The notes under the pieces are model-generated. The model saw only the letters and a program-made list of their open reading frames with translations. It searched no databases and was not told the origin of the DNA. From Pterobdella sp. o SKG-2022 (lineage: Eukaryota; Annelida; Clitellata; Hirudinida; Piscicolidae), in the NCBI GenBank assembly GCA_964035795.1, contig OZ038321.1, positions 18,107,209-18,171,208 of the forward strand: a stretch of DNA of 64,000 nt, read 5' to 3'. Every line of letters begins with the position of its first letter. The stretch's first letter is position 1. The position numbers and the translations under genes were made by a program. Positions 1 through 13,600 of this stretch are shown here, piece by piece.

Positions 1-3000
1 ATGCTAGGAGACTGTAGATTAACGTTCCCTCGATAAAGAAATTCTAAAACGTTTGAGTTATTTTGGGAAAAATGCATTCAAATTAATTATCATTAATGGT
101 TTTCATCTCTTGTGACACTCGAGGTTTGCAGTTATTCATGAGAGTCATGATGGGTTGTCTGACTTCCAATGGAGTTTTTCATAAGAATAGCCTTATTAAA
201 ATTCTAACATCAGTTTTGAAAACTTTCAAAATTTTTCAATTCTGACAAAAACTTGAGCGCTATTTCTATCTCACTAAAACCTCAACTTTAAGTCCAGTAG
301 ACACACGTAAAAATAAATTAAAATAACAGAAATAAATTTTAAACTAAACTCAATATAAGTAAAATAGATGAGAAGTGATAAAAAAGATTATATATCACAA
401 TTATGATTGAAAAAACTAAAACAAACACAAAAACGAAAAAAAATAATCGCCATAATGAAATTCGCAAATATTTTTTGTTTCTAGGCACCCTTTTGACATG
501 AAGGTACTTATATTCTTGGTTTGCTTGACAACACCACCACTAGACATCTAGTGAACGGTCATTTTTTAAGAATAAATGCAATATTTTTTGGGTTTTTTGA
601 ATTATTTCTACTTAATATTTTAATAAAAGTTCAAAAAATTTGAAAGTCCACATTTAGTTACAATGAGTCTTCTTTGAAGCATTCAAAGATGAAATTAATT
701 TTTTGAAAAAAAAAACTTTTTGCAAATAATTTTCTAGCCATTAGAATAAAAAACTTCAAAGAGCCAAATATACACTAGCCAAGGCTTGATTCAAAACAGT
801 AGTTTCCTAATGAAATTTAAATTTAAAAGTATATTCTGAATTATTACAGTTCTATAAAAAAACTGAAAATGAGAACTTTTAAAAACTAAAACCCCAAGTA
901 TGAACTTTTGCAAAAACAACGGATTTGAACGAATTCAACATGGAAAAATTATTATAAAGACTCAAATACAAACAAAAAAAACACATTGACATGACAAAAA
1001 CCACTGCATGCTAATCAATAGATCATTTTTTTTCATGGACGTCACATACACTTTTCACAGTTTCCAACAATGATGAATCTTTGTGGGCAAGTCAACATTG
1101 CGGTCCACATACGTGCATAATGGATAAGACTAGTTTTGGTAATGTTAAAATATTCTACATTCTTTATTTTTGAGTTTTAAAAAAGAAAAACATTTAAACA
1201 TCATCATCATCGATTACATAATGAATATGTATTGTGATTATCGAAAGGCTTGATTTATAAATATTTAAAATAACATTATATATTATTTTATTGCAAAAAT
1301 ACATGTATTATTGACTTCTGCAAAAAATTTTTTAAAGCTTTTTAACTCAGTTCAAACAAGAGCATCAAAAAAATTTGGTTTTTTGGTTTCTACTTCAAAT
1401 GTTGATGAAGTTTTTTGTAAATAGACACCATGTCAGAATATTTCATTTAATGAAAGTTCTATGTATTAATTTACAATACTACTGAATCAAAGCTTCAAAC
1501 AGAAAAATATAATTCCAATATTTACCTAAAAATGTTTCATCTTTTTCAAATAGTTGAAATCAATTTTTTTATTCTAATTTGATAATCAAAAACAATAACT
1601 TAATTAATTATAAATTGAAAAGATGATTCTTACATTGCTCAATTGCTTCGATAGTAGGTATAAGCTTGAAATACATTACATGTAGGGAAGTTCTTAACTA
1701 CCTCGAAACAGGTAGCCAATGAATTTATTCATTTATAATCATATATCAATTATAATGATACAACAAAATATAAGCATGAGATGAAATAAATTAAAAAATA
1801 TATACACATATGGCTTTTTTGTGATAAAAATAACTACCAGTAAAACTGGCGAAAAGAAAGATGCCGCAAAAAAGGATGTTAAATTGAGAATTGCTTGACT
1901 TATACTGAAAAACTTTTATACTTCTTATAAAACATGTGAAAAATAAAACAACTCAAACACTTTATATAAACTTGAAACAGCGTACAACGCCATTTGGTCA
2001 TATGTCATAAGACGACAGTATGTGGAAAACTCATCGAGTGATCAACATTTATTGATGGTTTGAGTTGGACATTCAGAAAATGCTTGAAAACTAAAAAAAA
2101 TTTATTAAAATCAACAAACAGAACTTTCAAAAGGCAAATCTGAATACACAATAAAATGCCTAATATTGATCCGTCATCTGCTTTCGATGCCAAAAATATG
2201 AATTAAAAAAGGGAAAGTACATCATTTCTGAATTAAGAATTAAGTTGGTAAATAATTAATAAACATTCCAATAAAAAAATTCAATAATTAAGTAGAATAT
2301 ATTTAAAAAATAATAAAAATTACTAAGTTTTGTTTTCGTGCATTACTTTCTGAAAACGTGCAAAACACTATCAATTAAAAATAGTTTATTTCAAAAACTA
2401 AATGAGTTTATGCTCAAATACTTATAAGTAACTAACATAACTTCAAATAATTGTGTTCACATAAGTCTATTGAATGATTCATTAAAAGGGCTAATTCATA
2501 TTAAAAATAGTTACCCTAATTAAACTTGAATTTTTTGTCGAATATAACTACATTACTCAATTGTTGTTTAATTTTTAATATTAAAAACACTTTTGGTAAT
2601 ATTGAGAAGTTTTACGGTTGGATTTTAAAACCTTTGGCTACTCTCACAAGTGCTTATCTGCCACATCTGATGCAACCTTATGCGACTTTTTATTTCTTTT
2701 TTAGTAGTCTTCTTGTCACAAATTTTTTCATCACTGTTTTATGGTAAATTATTGTCTCTTTTTTGAGACTATTTTTGCATTCAGTTTCTCAGCATGAAAT
2801 TGATGATTGAATGGATGATGATCAAAACAATCAATAAGAGATTATTGAAATTTTAACATTAAATTCACTCACCATACTTTCCTGAGTATGCGTTTAAAAA
2901 ATTTAAAAAAACTTGAATTTTTAGCGTTTAAAAAATGAAATTAATTTCAATATTTGAATTAATTTTAAAGTTAAAAGTTGTTTCTAAATTAAAATAAGTT

Positions 3001-3178
3001 TTGCAACGGAATTATTAAACCCAATGTTTTTAAATTTCAAGAGTATTAAATTGGAATTTTCAACCCATGTACACTTTTCTGATTTGAATATTTTATATTT
3101 TTTACCACCATATTTTCAAAACTTAAATCTTAATTAACTGCATCCATACAAATCTAATTCAAAGCTTAAACAACATAC
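1..3178. other. Unassigned AT-rich DNA, presumably 3' intron of Slo1
   Basis: Slo1 must continue leftwards after the donor at 3179, so this stretch is probably intronic. I looked on the minus strand for the next Slo exons (the segment after RSYSP, RCK2 and the calcium bowl) and found none. Short open frames near 2005-2193 and 2526-2747 lack splice context and recognisable motifs. The rest is homopolymer-rich spacer. Confidence 0.5.
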
Positions 3179-4650
3179 GGGACTGTAAGATCTCATGGTG
3201 AAAAGGTTTGCCATCAGAGTTGAAAATCCTGGTGCAAGGCAGCTTTGAGCTATGAAACCTAGTTTCAATTCCGCCAAGCACACTGCGTCATCCCCTCTCT
3301 TCATATCCCAGCTTGGTATATTGAGCAGGTAAGACTAATGAATGGGGAATTACTTTCAATTAATTCTAAAATTTCACTTTTTTTGCTAATTGAAATTGAT
3401 TTATTTTTCTACTAAGAAAATGCATTTAAATAAAAGCTAAAAATAGTCCTTCATGCGCTCATCAAGTGTTTCACAAACCTTGTTATGGTACTGAAGGAGC
3501 TGAACTATAACTTTGATAGCTTCGTGGTAGTTCTTAATCGAGATCACTCTGAGAATGTTGGCAGCGTCTTCAGCATCGGGGTCTTCACAGTATTTGTTTG
3601 CTAACACTAAGCATGCGTCAGCTTCCTTCACCTTGATTTCCATTTTATATTTACGTATGTTTATTTTCATTCATTAGCAAAACTTAGTAATAGATATCTT
3701 TTAAAGTCAATTCATTTAATGAAGTGTTTCTTAAAGTTAACAATAAAACTTAAGACTCATGATTTCAGCACTCAATACAAGCTTATGAATCATTTAATGC
3801 TGCGTCATTAATTATACCATGAAATAAACATCAAATGCAAAATAAATCAATCTTTTTGCCAAAAATAATCTCTATAAACAATCTTTTTGAATCGAAATTA
3901 GCCCGAGACTAATTTACCGAAACTTTCAGGTTTTCATTATAAGGTATAGATATGAAAAAAGATTTCAAAACATTATCATAAAATGTTGAATACGATGGCC
4001 AGCATACATTGAAAATTTTAAGCTCTCACATTAACTCGATGCAGATCATTAGCATCCATAACGGTTCCTTGGAAGAACTTGACTTGAGTGAAATGCCTTT
4101 TGAATAAGCTTTCCAATTCTAAATCAGGCTCTTTTCTGAAATTCAAAAATTTATGAATCATTTTTTTACTTTCAGAGTCCTTGAAACAAGGAGCAGCGTT
4201 AAAAAAGCGGGAACCTGTTCATGATGACTAATTCAACATCGACGTCTTCTCGGTCTTTGTGCAAAAAATCTGACATGAAGTTGGAAACCGATTCGTATGT
4301 TATATGGCCGCATAATACAATGTGCCTGTGAAATGTTCACAAAAAATTATTTAACAAACAACACGACAAGAGTAAGGAATTTATTTCAAGTTTAAATTAG
4401 CTATTTCTTTTTTCTATGTTTATTGGAAAAATTTTCACAATTGATTTTGCAGAAAACCGTTTCAATTTTTTTGCTTGAAAAATCGATTCTTTTTCTTCTA
4501 GATTTTCATTTTTTTTTAAATTATTAGAAAGTTCCATTACCATTCAAAGGCATTTTACCTTTTCCCGTGTTCCTTCTTGAACGAACCACCATACTTGCTT
4601 CTACTGCCCAGAATGTCTGTTATTTCTGGGATGAAGCTGGCGAACATTGC
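3179..4650 (-). CDS. KCNMA1: Slo1 exons 9-13: end of S6 and RCK1 domain
   Basis: Exons 4650-4559, 4325-4215, 4135-4030, 3631-3479 and 3334-3179. They encode the end of S6 ([15 protein letters not shown]), the linker to the gating ring ([13 protein letters not shown]) and RCK1. The acidic stretch [12 protein letters not shown] keeps the Asp residues that, in vertebrate Slo1, form part of the RCK1 calcium site. One small departure is SWDMKRGDD, where the family usually has a second Trp (SW-D/N-WK). The last visible donor, after SYSP at 3179, leads out of the readable part of the gene. Confidence 0.93.
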
Positions 4651-7600
4651 CTGAAAAATGATGGATCTTTTTGAAAATTTTTGAAAGTTGTTAAATATTC
4701 AAAAGTTTGAACTTTTGTAATTAAAATAGATTTTTTTTTAAATATATATTTTCTATTTTTTGAAAATGGTTTAATTTTTTAATAAATGAGAATAATTGAT
4801 TAACTTAATGCATCTTTATAATGAGAACTTTGATCTGAAAGATTCGAAAAACATTTAAATTCTTTGCGCTTTTCAATAAAAGTTTATGAAAATTTTATTT
4901 CCCTTTTCCGATCAAGCCCAATAGTTATATTTTTTTCATTTTGAAATTAAAATGCATTTAAATACATTTATGTTTAAAACTATGCAAAATAATTTTCAAA
5001 CAGTTAAATTAAAAAATTCATTTTTTCACAAACCTGAATAAGTAATTTTTGGCTTTTTTTTTCAAAATATCATATAATCATTTTGATGAAAACCTTCTAA
5101 AATACTTAACAGCAGATGAATTGCTTTTGAACATACAAAAACCGCCAATTCAATACCCAAAATATTAATTATAAATTTTGAAAAAGTGTTTTTGAATTAT
5201 TCATGAAACCAATGTGTTCACTTTTAAATAATATTCCCTATAAAGCTGTGTTGTACTCATTAATCAGCGACCATTGCTGCAGTCATACCATTCATCATTC
5301 ATTCTTTCCAACATTATTAATATGTTTTTCTTTCATTTCCCAATCGTTGTTCATCAAAATCATTGAAAACTGCCATTCAAAAGTAAGCATTGAAATACAT
5401 TCGCTATGAAGGTATGACAAAACAATTATCTTCAAGAACATAATTAACATCATTACACTTTCGCAAACTTGAATCATTCGCCTTATTTCTTTTACCTCAC
5501 ATTCTCAACAAATGAAACACTAAATTATATGAATGTAATTAGTTGACACAAAATTTCTTTCAAAAAATAATTGAAATGTAAAAAATATTTGTGAAATAAA
5601 AGGGCATAACACGAGAAACTTTGATTGATAGCATTTCATTCCAATGCTTCAACCATAGTGATTATATTTGCAATGAAATCAACTAAATTCATGCGATTTT
5701 ATTGATATAATTTCAACATTGCTTTTCAAGTTTTAAATAAGTTATTTAAAAGCCAAACACTAAAGTCGCGAAAAGTTTTATTTGAAAGACGAAGTGGTTG
5801 TGAATTTTAATATGCAAAAAAAATTTAATGAATAAATTTAACATCCTTACCAACGCTCCTAGGATGAAAAAAACCATGAAAATCCTGCCTATTGTGGTCT
5901 GGCATTTGACATCACCGTAACCCACCGTTGACATTGTAACCTGCATGGTTTTCATCCTTCATCGAAAAAGTTCAAAACTTGCGTTTAAGTTTAAAGAGGT
6001 GGTGAATATAGTTTTTTATATTGTTAACCAAAGTGAAGTAGACACATTCCCAGTAAGTGAGATTCTGTCCATTACTGAAGTTTGCAAAAGGATCGCCTGA
6101 GTTTTCAACCTGGCAAGATTTATGACGAATTTTCGCTATATAACATCATGTTTTGTTTGGCATATTCTCAAATTTTTATCGAACAAAACCAATAAAGAAA
6201 AAAAAATTTTTATATCTAAAAATGTGTGATGTATTATTCGGTAAACAATAAAGACATACAAGGTGAACGAAACCGGCTCCAGTAAACCAAACACTTATCA
6301 AAGTAGAAACCAGTTGACATAACCTGAATACAAAAAAATTTTTTGAGAAGATTTCATCAGAAAATTACTTGAAATCTCCGTTTATTATACAAAATAATTA
6401 GAAAAGAATTGATTACAGATAAAAATGTGCACCTGATGCTGTTGGACGTTTTGAGGATGTTGAGATACTGCAAGACATCTGGGATGGTCATGAGTCTGAG
6501 TGCCCTTGTGAACCTCAACCCTTCAGTTCATGCCATCATATAGTAACAAGGGTATCATTCAACAAGTTTGACTCAGTATGTTTGTATATAAAATGAAAAC
6601 GATTTTAAAATTTATTTTCATGAGTTGTTGAGGTTTAATGAAATGAATTATGGTTTTTTGTTGATATAGCAAAAAATAAAAACCTAGCCAGTTTCTATTG
6701 AGATAAATGGCAACAAAGGAAGGAGGAATGGTGAAATAGTCGACCAAAGAAAATATTTCTACCAGAAAAAATAACTTCTCTGAAGCAGCTATGAACTGGA
6801 AAATTGTTACATGATAAAAGTTATAATCACATAAATTAATAATGATAACTTGATATTAGTAATTATAATGAACTTAAACTTTGCTTAAGAAAAAAATTTT
6901 TCTTCTCAATGAGCTAATGCATCGCTTGCAAATAGGGGTCTCTTCTCACTCATTCATCACATATCTTTTTTTTCTAAGTTCATTTTGGTTTTCTTCTCAC
7001 GTTTTGCTTATTAATTCACTTCCTTTATCTCACTTTTATTTTTTGTTTATTCGTTCATATATTTATAATAAAACAAATTGGGTACAATTTTTTGTAATTT
7101 TATGCATAAAATTTTATATATTTCAATTTTTATGCTTCAACTGTTGTGGTAAAAACATTTATGAAAAATAGCATGAAAGTCGTCCAAAATATTTCAGGCG
7201 TGTGCCTAGAAAGATAAAGCTTGCAGTTACAATAAATAATTCTTAAAGCACTAAGTAATATGCCCTAAACTTAGGTTTTTAACTTCAAAAGAATTATTTT
7301 ACGTACTTCTCTTTCGGGAAGTTTTTCTGCTTAAAACTTCAATTTAATTTGAACTAAAAAATTTGAATCAATTAAACTAGAAACATTAAAGAAGTGAGCA
7401 TAGAAGATTTATAAGTTGTTTTGAATATAAAAGTTTTTGTTTGATTATGAAAATATTCAAATAATATTTCTTAAAATAATAAAAATTGACCAAAAAACGT
7501 ATAAAAAATTCTCAAAACTGAAATAATTGGTAAAATTAAGAATAGAAACATTAAAAGCATAAAACACAAACTCTGATGAAAAAGTAGACCATGAAGAAGA

Positions 7601-10600
7601 CATTGAAAGCCAAGTCGAGTTGTTGGGTAGTGCTTTCAGACCACTGATCGCAAGATTCCACAGATTCCCTGCATCCAAAAGATGAAAAACAATCAATAAA
7701 TGTAGATGAGATTGCACTAAATTGTTTAATTTAGTTGAGTTACTATTGTTTTTCAATATGTTTTTTCAAAACTCAAGTGACCATAGTAGAAGTAATATAG
7801 AATATCTATGGGCTTTTTTAGAGACTGATAAAATATTGAAATGTTTTATGAGTTTTCTAATTGTTTTCATCTCCGAAGAATTAATTTCCTAATTGTTTTT
7901 TTTTAAGATTTTTTTTGATTAATCGTTGATTAAACATTCATTTAATAAAAACTTTGAGAATTTCAAGATACATCAGATGAAACTTTTAGAGAAATGTAAA
8001 ACTAGTCATATCAACAATCATTAACACTTAAGACCCCTCCAAAACTAGCAGTACTAACGTAGAGGAATCAATGAAGTAGATAACAAGAGATGCTATGCTA
8101 AGGACGAACACCAGAACCACCTAGATAAAGTAAGCATGAGTCATGAGAATAATGTGTTTAAGAGCATGTGGTGAGTTAAATACATTGCTTTTAATTGAAT
8201 TTTTAAAGTTTCTATGGTCAGTTCAGCATCAAGAAACATATGAAAATTTTATGTTTTGATGACCTATTGTGTGTGTATATCTGAGTTTGAAGTTGCTTTT
8301 GGACATTGGATTATTTTACAATAAAGTTTTTTCTTAATCAAAAAAAGGATTATTTGAAATTGTGGCCTTAAGCGTAGTTACAACAATTTTTCATAAAAAA
8401 AGATTTTATGTTATAGTAGTTTTTTTAGAAAATATTATTTCCAATAAGATAAATTTTTATAATGGTTTTTCAAAAGTTTTGGTCAAATTGAGTTTTGTTA
8501 TTGCTTTGGAAGGACTATGATTTATTTGAATAATACAACAATTTCGTCCTAAAAATTTTCAAAATGTTCACTTACAATAACTTGAAATTATTACGAATTA
8601 TTGAAAAGTACTAATAAATTTGAAAACTTTTATTTTAAACTTATGTGAAATAAATTCTCTCAAAACTTACCCAATTAAACAAAAGTTTCATGCTTTTGGT
8701 CATCTGGGAAACCTGTCTACCCAGGCGTTCAGTTTATTGTTTGAAAATTTATAAAAATCTAAAAGTATCAATAATTTTTTTAAATGATTAAATGTTTTAA
8801 CTTTTAAAAAAAATTGAAATCTATTTGAAGAATGTTTTGGGCTTATCAGTGAGAAACTGTTTACTAAGGTATAAAAGAAGTAGTATCTAATGTAAATTTA
8901 CATGTTTCACTATTGTGCAAACACCCACCAACTATATCTCGCAAATTGCAAACTTATTTTTTTCCAATTTGGAGATTGTCAAAAAAACTATCAAAAAAAA
9001 CGTTGTTTTACAATAAAACAAATTTATTAAATAATTGAAAGCCGTTTTTAAAAAACCTAAAGTTTGACTTCAATCGTTTTCTTGACATACAAACACATCA
9101 AAGCAAATACACAAACAAACATTCATACAGTCAACCAAACATACAAACACACACCCACACAACCATACATCGACACACAGCACTCAAGGCACAAGTGGAT
9201 AGTACAAGCATGCAGTCACAGCAAGAAACAGCTAACTCACGTACAAACAATAAATCTAACCAGAAATGAAGTATTTGAAAATAATTAAGTTTTTTATGGC
9301 ATTTATTAAAACATTTATGAATATTTAGTTACTTAAAGTACCACATTGGAACTAATTTTTTTAAGGCAGTGGGAAAATTTATAAGCTGGCCTGTGCTTCT
9401 CGGTTTCGCGTGTGTGAAGATAATTCTCAAAATGAGATAAAAAAGCCGGACTGAAGGTTTTGTTGGTGCGTTTTAAAATTTTTAATCCTATAATTTAAAA
9501 TTTAATGAACTTATATAACATTCTTTTTGATTTGGAAAATCCTGATCAAATTTCGTGCATCAATAATCTTTCAATCAGTTTTACCTCAAAAACTATAATA
9601 ATTTGATTCAAATTATTCTTAGTCTAAAATGTTTAAAAAAGTACCCTAAAGACGTTCCGGGTTTTAGCATGTAAAGTTCAAGAAAAGAGAATTTCAAGTC
9701 ATTCATAGACGTTCAGTTTCTTTGAAAACATGAAAATCTTTAGAAATTCATGAATTCTTTTTTTGTTGAGTTCTAAATTATAAAAAACCGTGCTAAAATA
9801 CGTTTCTTTTTTCGAATCAATTTTGTTTTATTTAAAATAGAAATTAAAAAATTAATGCATTATACAAGAGTAACTTGAATAAAAGATATAAAATAAATGC
9901 TTGAAATTATCCTTTTTAGAAAGAAAGCATAGGTTAATTTGTGATGTCTTTCTCAAACTCTGCGTTAGGAAGCAATAAAGAAATATGGTCGATTTATGCA
10001 CCAAGTAAATAGGAATTTTATTTTTTAAAATTTAATTATATGCTAATTTTGAATCGAACCGTTCAAATTTTACGTAGATTATTTAAAATATATTTATTGG
10101 ATTGAATCAGCCGTTCAATGTTTCAGATATTAACTCGAAACATTAGTTAAAATACATTTTGAGTAAGTTTTGATGAAATAGTACAAAATTTCAGAAAAAG
10201 AAAAAATTTTCAATCTTATATTCAAGTTTTAAAAACCACAAAAAATGGCTGTTGTTTTTTTATTTATATATAAATTTCGAAAATGTTGAGTATTGAAAAT
10301 ATAGGACACATGAAATCAATTCATACCAAATTTTTTTCGATTCAAAATACTGTTTCCAAAAATTGAACCAATAAAAAATTTTATTTAACCAGAGTTGAAC
10401 AAACTAAAAAAATTATTAAAAATTCTAAATGGACGATTAAGATTATAAACACAAGTATAGGTATAATTATATATATATAAATATGATGATAACAATCACT
10501 TCAATTTTACATTAAAATACCATAGAAATATATCTTAAATCTTATCAAAATTAATTTTCTTTTGAGAGATTTGAAACACTTTTAAGGAAATGTTGTTGTT

Positions 10601-13600
10601 GTTCGTCAATCGTGTTCGAATATGACCATGGCAACAAAGAAAAAAATATTATTATATATTTATTTATATATACATATATATTTTAGTAAATAAACATGTA
10701 TAGAAAATTATCTTAATAAGAGATGAAAATAAATATTATTATTAAATAAATCAATAAATAAGAATGAATAAGTAAGCTATAATAGTAATGATAATAATAA
10801 TAGTAATAATAGAAGAACAAAATAAAAGTAAAATATTAAATGAATAGAAATAAATAAAATGAAATAAAGATAAAATAGCTCTTATCTGTGTGTTCTTGTG
10901 TGGCTGATCAGACCGATTCGCGCCAGAAAACCTCTTCCGCATGTTTGGCACCAGTGTGTGGGAAGTCTCTCTGGTGCATTTTCTCAAGCTTTGCGTTTTA
11001 TGCGTTTTAATTTTGCAGCGTTTAGACGGTTTTTTTCTGAGAGGAGTGCACCATTACTGATCAATCTACACCAAGCGGGCCTGTTAGAGGCAGCTTTTTC
11101 CCACGCAGTGACGTCTATATTGAAGTCCTTTAGATTTGACTTGAAATAATCTTTATAACGTTTGCGTGGGGCTCCGATTTTTCTTTGACCTTTTTTGAGC
11201 TGACCGTAGAAGAGTTGTTTAGGAATTCTAGAGTCCGCCATACGAGCTACAGGACCAGCCCATTGTATCTGAGCCTTATGCATCATCGTAATAACACTGG
11301 GAAGGTTTGCCCTCTCTAATACTTCAGTGTCTGGGACAAAGTCATTCCAGCGTATAGTAAAAATTCTGCGAAGACACCGAGTATGGAATTGCTGAAGTTG
11401 TTTCTCGTGTCGTCTGTATACTGTCCATGCTTCACAGCCATATAGTAGTGTGGTAAATACTACGGTTTTATAGACTTTAACTCTCGTGGACTGTGATATC
11501 CCTCTTCTCTCCCACACCTTTTTCCTCAATTTTCCAAAAGCAGAGCTGGCTTTGGCAATTCGGTTTTTGATCTCATCATCAATGTTTATACGATAAGAAA
11601 ATGTACTGCCTAGATAAGTGAAGTTGTCAACTGCCTGTAACCTTTGTCCTTTCACTAAAACGTGTGGTTTGTGGTAAGGTTTTTCTGGGGCAGATTAAAA
11701 CATCCCTTCCGTTTTTTGGGCGTTAATGATCAAACCGAAGTCGTCACAAGCGGATGAGAATTGATCTACTTCCCGTTGCATCTCTTGCTCAGTCGCAGCG
11801 TTGAGCGCACAATCATCAGCGAACAAAAGATCTCTAATTTTAGTCTCGTTCACTTTTGAGAGAGCCTGAAGACGTCTGAGGTTGAAAAGATTGGAATCCC
11901 AGTTGAACTGTCTTTGAAAGCCTCCGTCAGCATTGCTGCAAACATCATGCTGAACAGTGTTGGGGCTAAGACACAGCCCTGCTTGACTCCATTGGTCATC
12001 TGAAAGGGTTCTGAGCTTCCATCATCGTTGAACACTCTAGCTACCATGTCATCATGAAAAAGACGGACCATTTTTACAAAATTTTTTGGACAACCAAATT
12101 TTGCTAGAATTTTCCATAAACCTTCTCTGCTTACTGAATCGAAAGCTTTGTTGAGGTCAACAAAAGTGATATAGAAGTCTTGGCGTTGTTCCATACTTTC
12201 CTCCTGAAGTTGGCGTGCTGCAAAGATCATGTCAATGGTTCCTCTGCCAGTTCGGAATTCACATTGACTCTCAGGTAGGTGATCTTGCTCTAGGTGCTTC
12301 AGTAGGCGGTTCAAAAGAACACGAGCCAAGATCTTTCCCGCAATTAAGAGAAGAGAGATGCCTCTATGATTGTCGCATGTACGTTTGTTTCCTTTTCTTT
12401 TATAAATGTGTACAATGGTAGCGTTTTTAAATGCTTGTGGGAGCGTTTCTTTTTCCCATTGGGAACGAAACAAGTCGGTGAGTCTTCTGGTGAGTGAAAT
12501 ACCACCTGATTTGAATATTTCTGCCGGTATAGCATCAGGACCTGGGGCTTTACCTGTTGACATATGCTTAATGGCTCTGGCGACTTCATCAACAGATGGA
12601 AGTGTATCAAGATCTTTGTCTATTTCCACCTGGAGAAGACGTTGAATCGCTTCTTCGTTGATCTTTGTTGGTCGATTAAGAACGCCATTAAAATGTTCGG
12701 CCAATCCTTCTAAGATTCCTTTCTTATCAGTGATCAGCTTTGAACCATCAGCACTCAGTATAGGAGTATTTTTTGATGACTGTGGTCCATAGAGGCACTT
12801 GAGAGCATCATAAAAACGTCTCATGTCATGGCTCTCAGCATAATCTTGTATTTCTTCGGCTTTTTGGCTGAGCCATGTGTTTTGCAGATTTCTAAGCTTT
12901 TTTTGGACCTCTCTGCGCATATTGGCAAAGGCATTTTTCTTTGATTTCGATTTCGGGCCATTCTGGTGATCTCTAAGTAACTGGCGTTTCTCTTTCAACA
13001 TGGTTTGAATAACAATATCATTTTCATCAAACCAATCTTGATGTTCCCTGAAGGTTCAGCCAAAGACTTGTAATGCGGAAGAATAAATCGTTTCTTTCAT
13101 AAACTCCCAGTCGTTGCTTTTAACCCTTGAGAGTTTGTGTTCAAGATTGGTCGCAAATTCCTGTTGAACCTTGGGGATTTTGAACTTTGAGACATCAAGC
13201 CGCTTTAAAGCTTTTTATCCTTGAGGTCTTTTCATAGGAATAACTTGCAACTTGGTTTTGGAAATTATAAGCCGATGATCTGTCCAACATTCCGCTCCAC
13301 ACATAGATTTGGTTACTTTTACATCTTGTCGGTCTTTGGATCTAACAATGATGAAGTCAATGAGATGCCAATGCCTAGAGCGAGGGTGCATCCAGGAAGT
13401 CTTGTTGCGGGTTGGAAGGCGAAACAGAGTGTTTGTTATGATGAGTCCAAATGCTGTACAAGTTTTAAGCAGACGTAAACCATTACTATTACACTTGCCA
13501 ATTCCATGATGACTTTAGAATCCTTCCAAAGCATGGTGGTCTTTGCCAACACGAGCATTAAAATCCCCGAGTGGGATGAGTTTATCCGATTGCGAAACAG

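Noticed and set aside
2526..7171. Several hydrophobic plus-strand frames (2526-2747, 5203-5409, 6881-7171)
   Set aside because: They lie in Slo1 introns or flanking DNA, their Phe/Leu/Ile content follows from T-rich DNA, and they lack splice borders or motifs.
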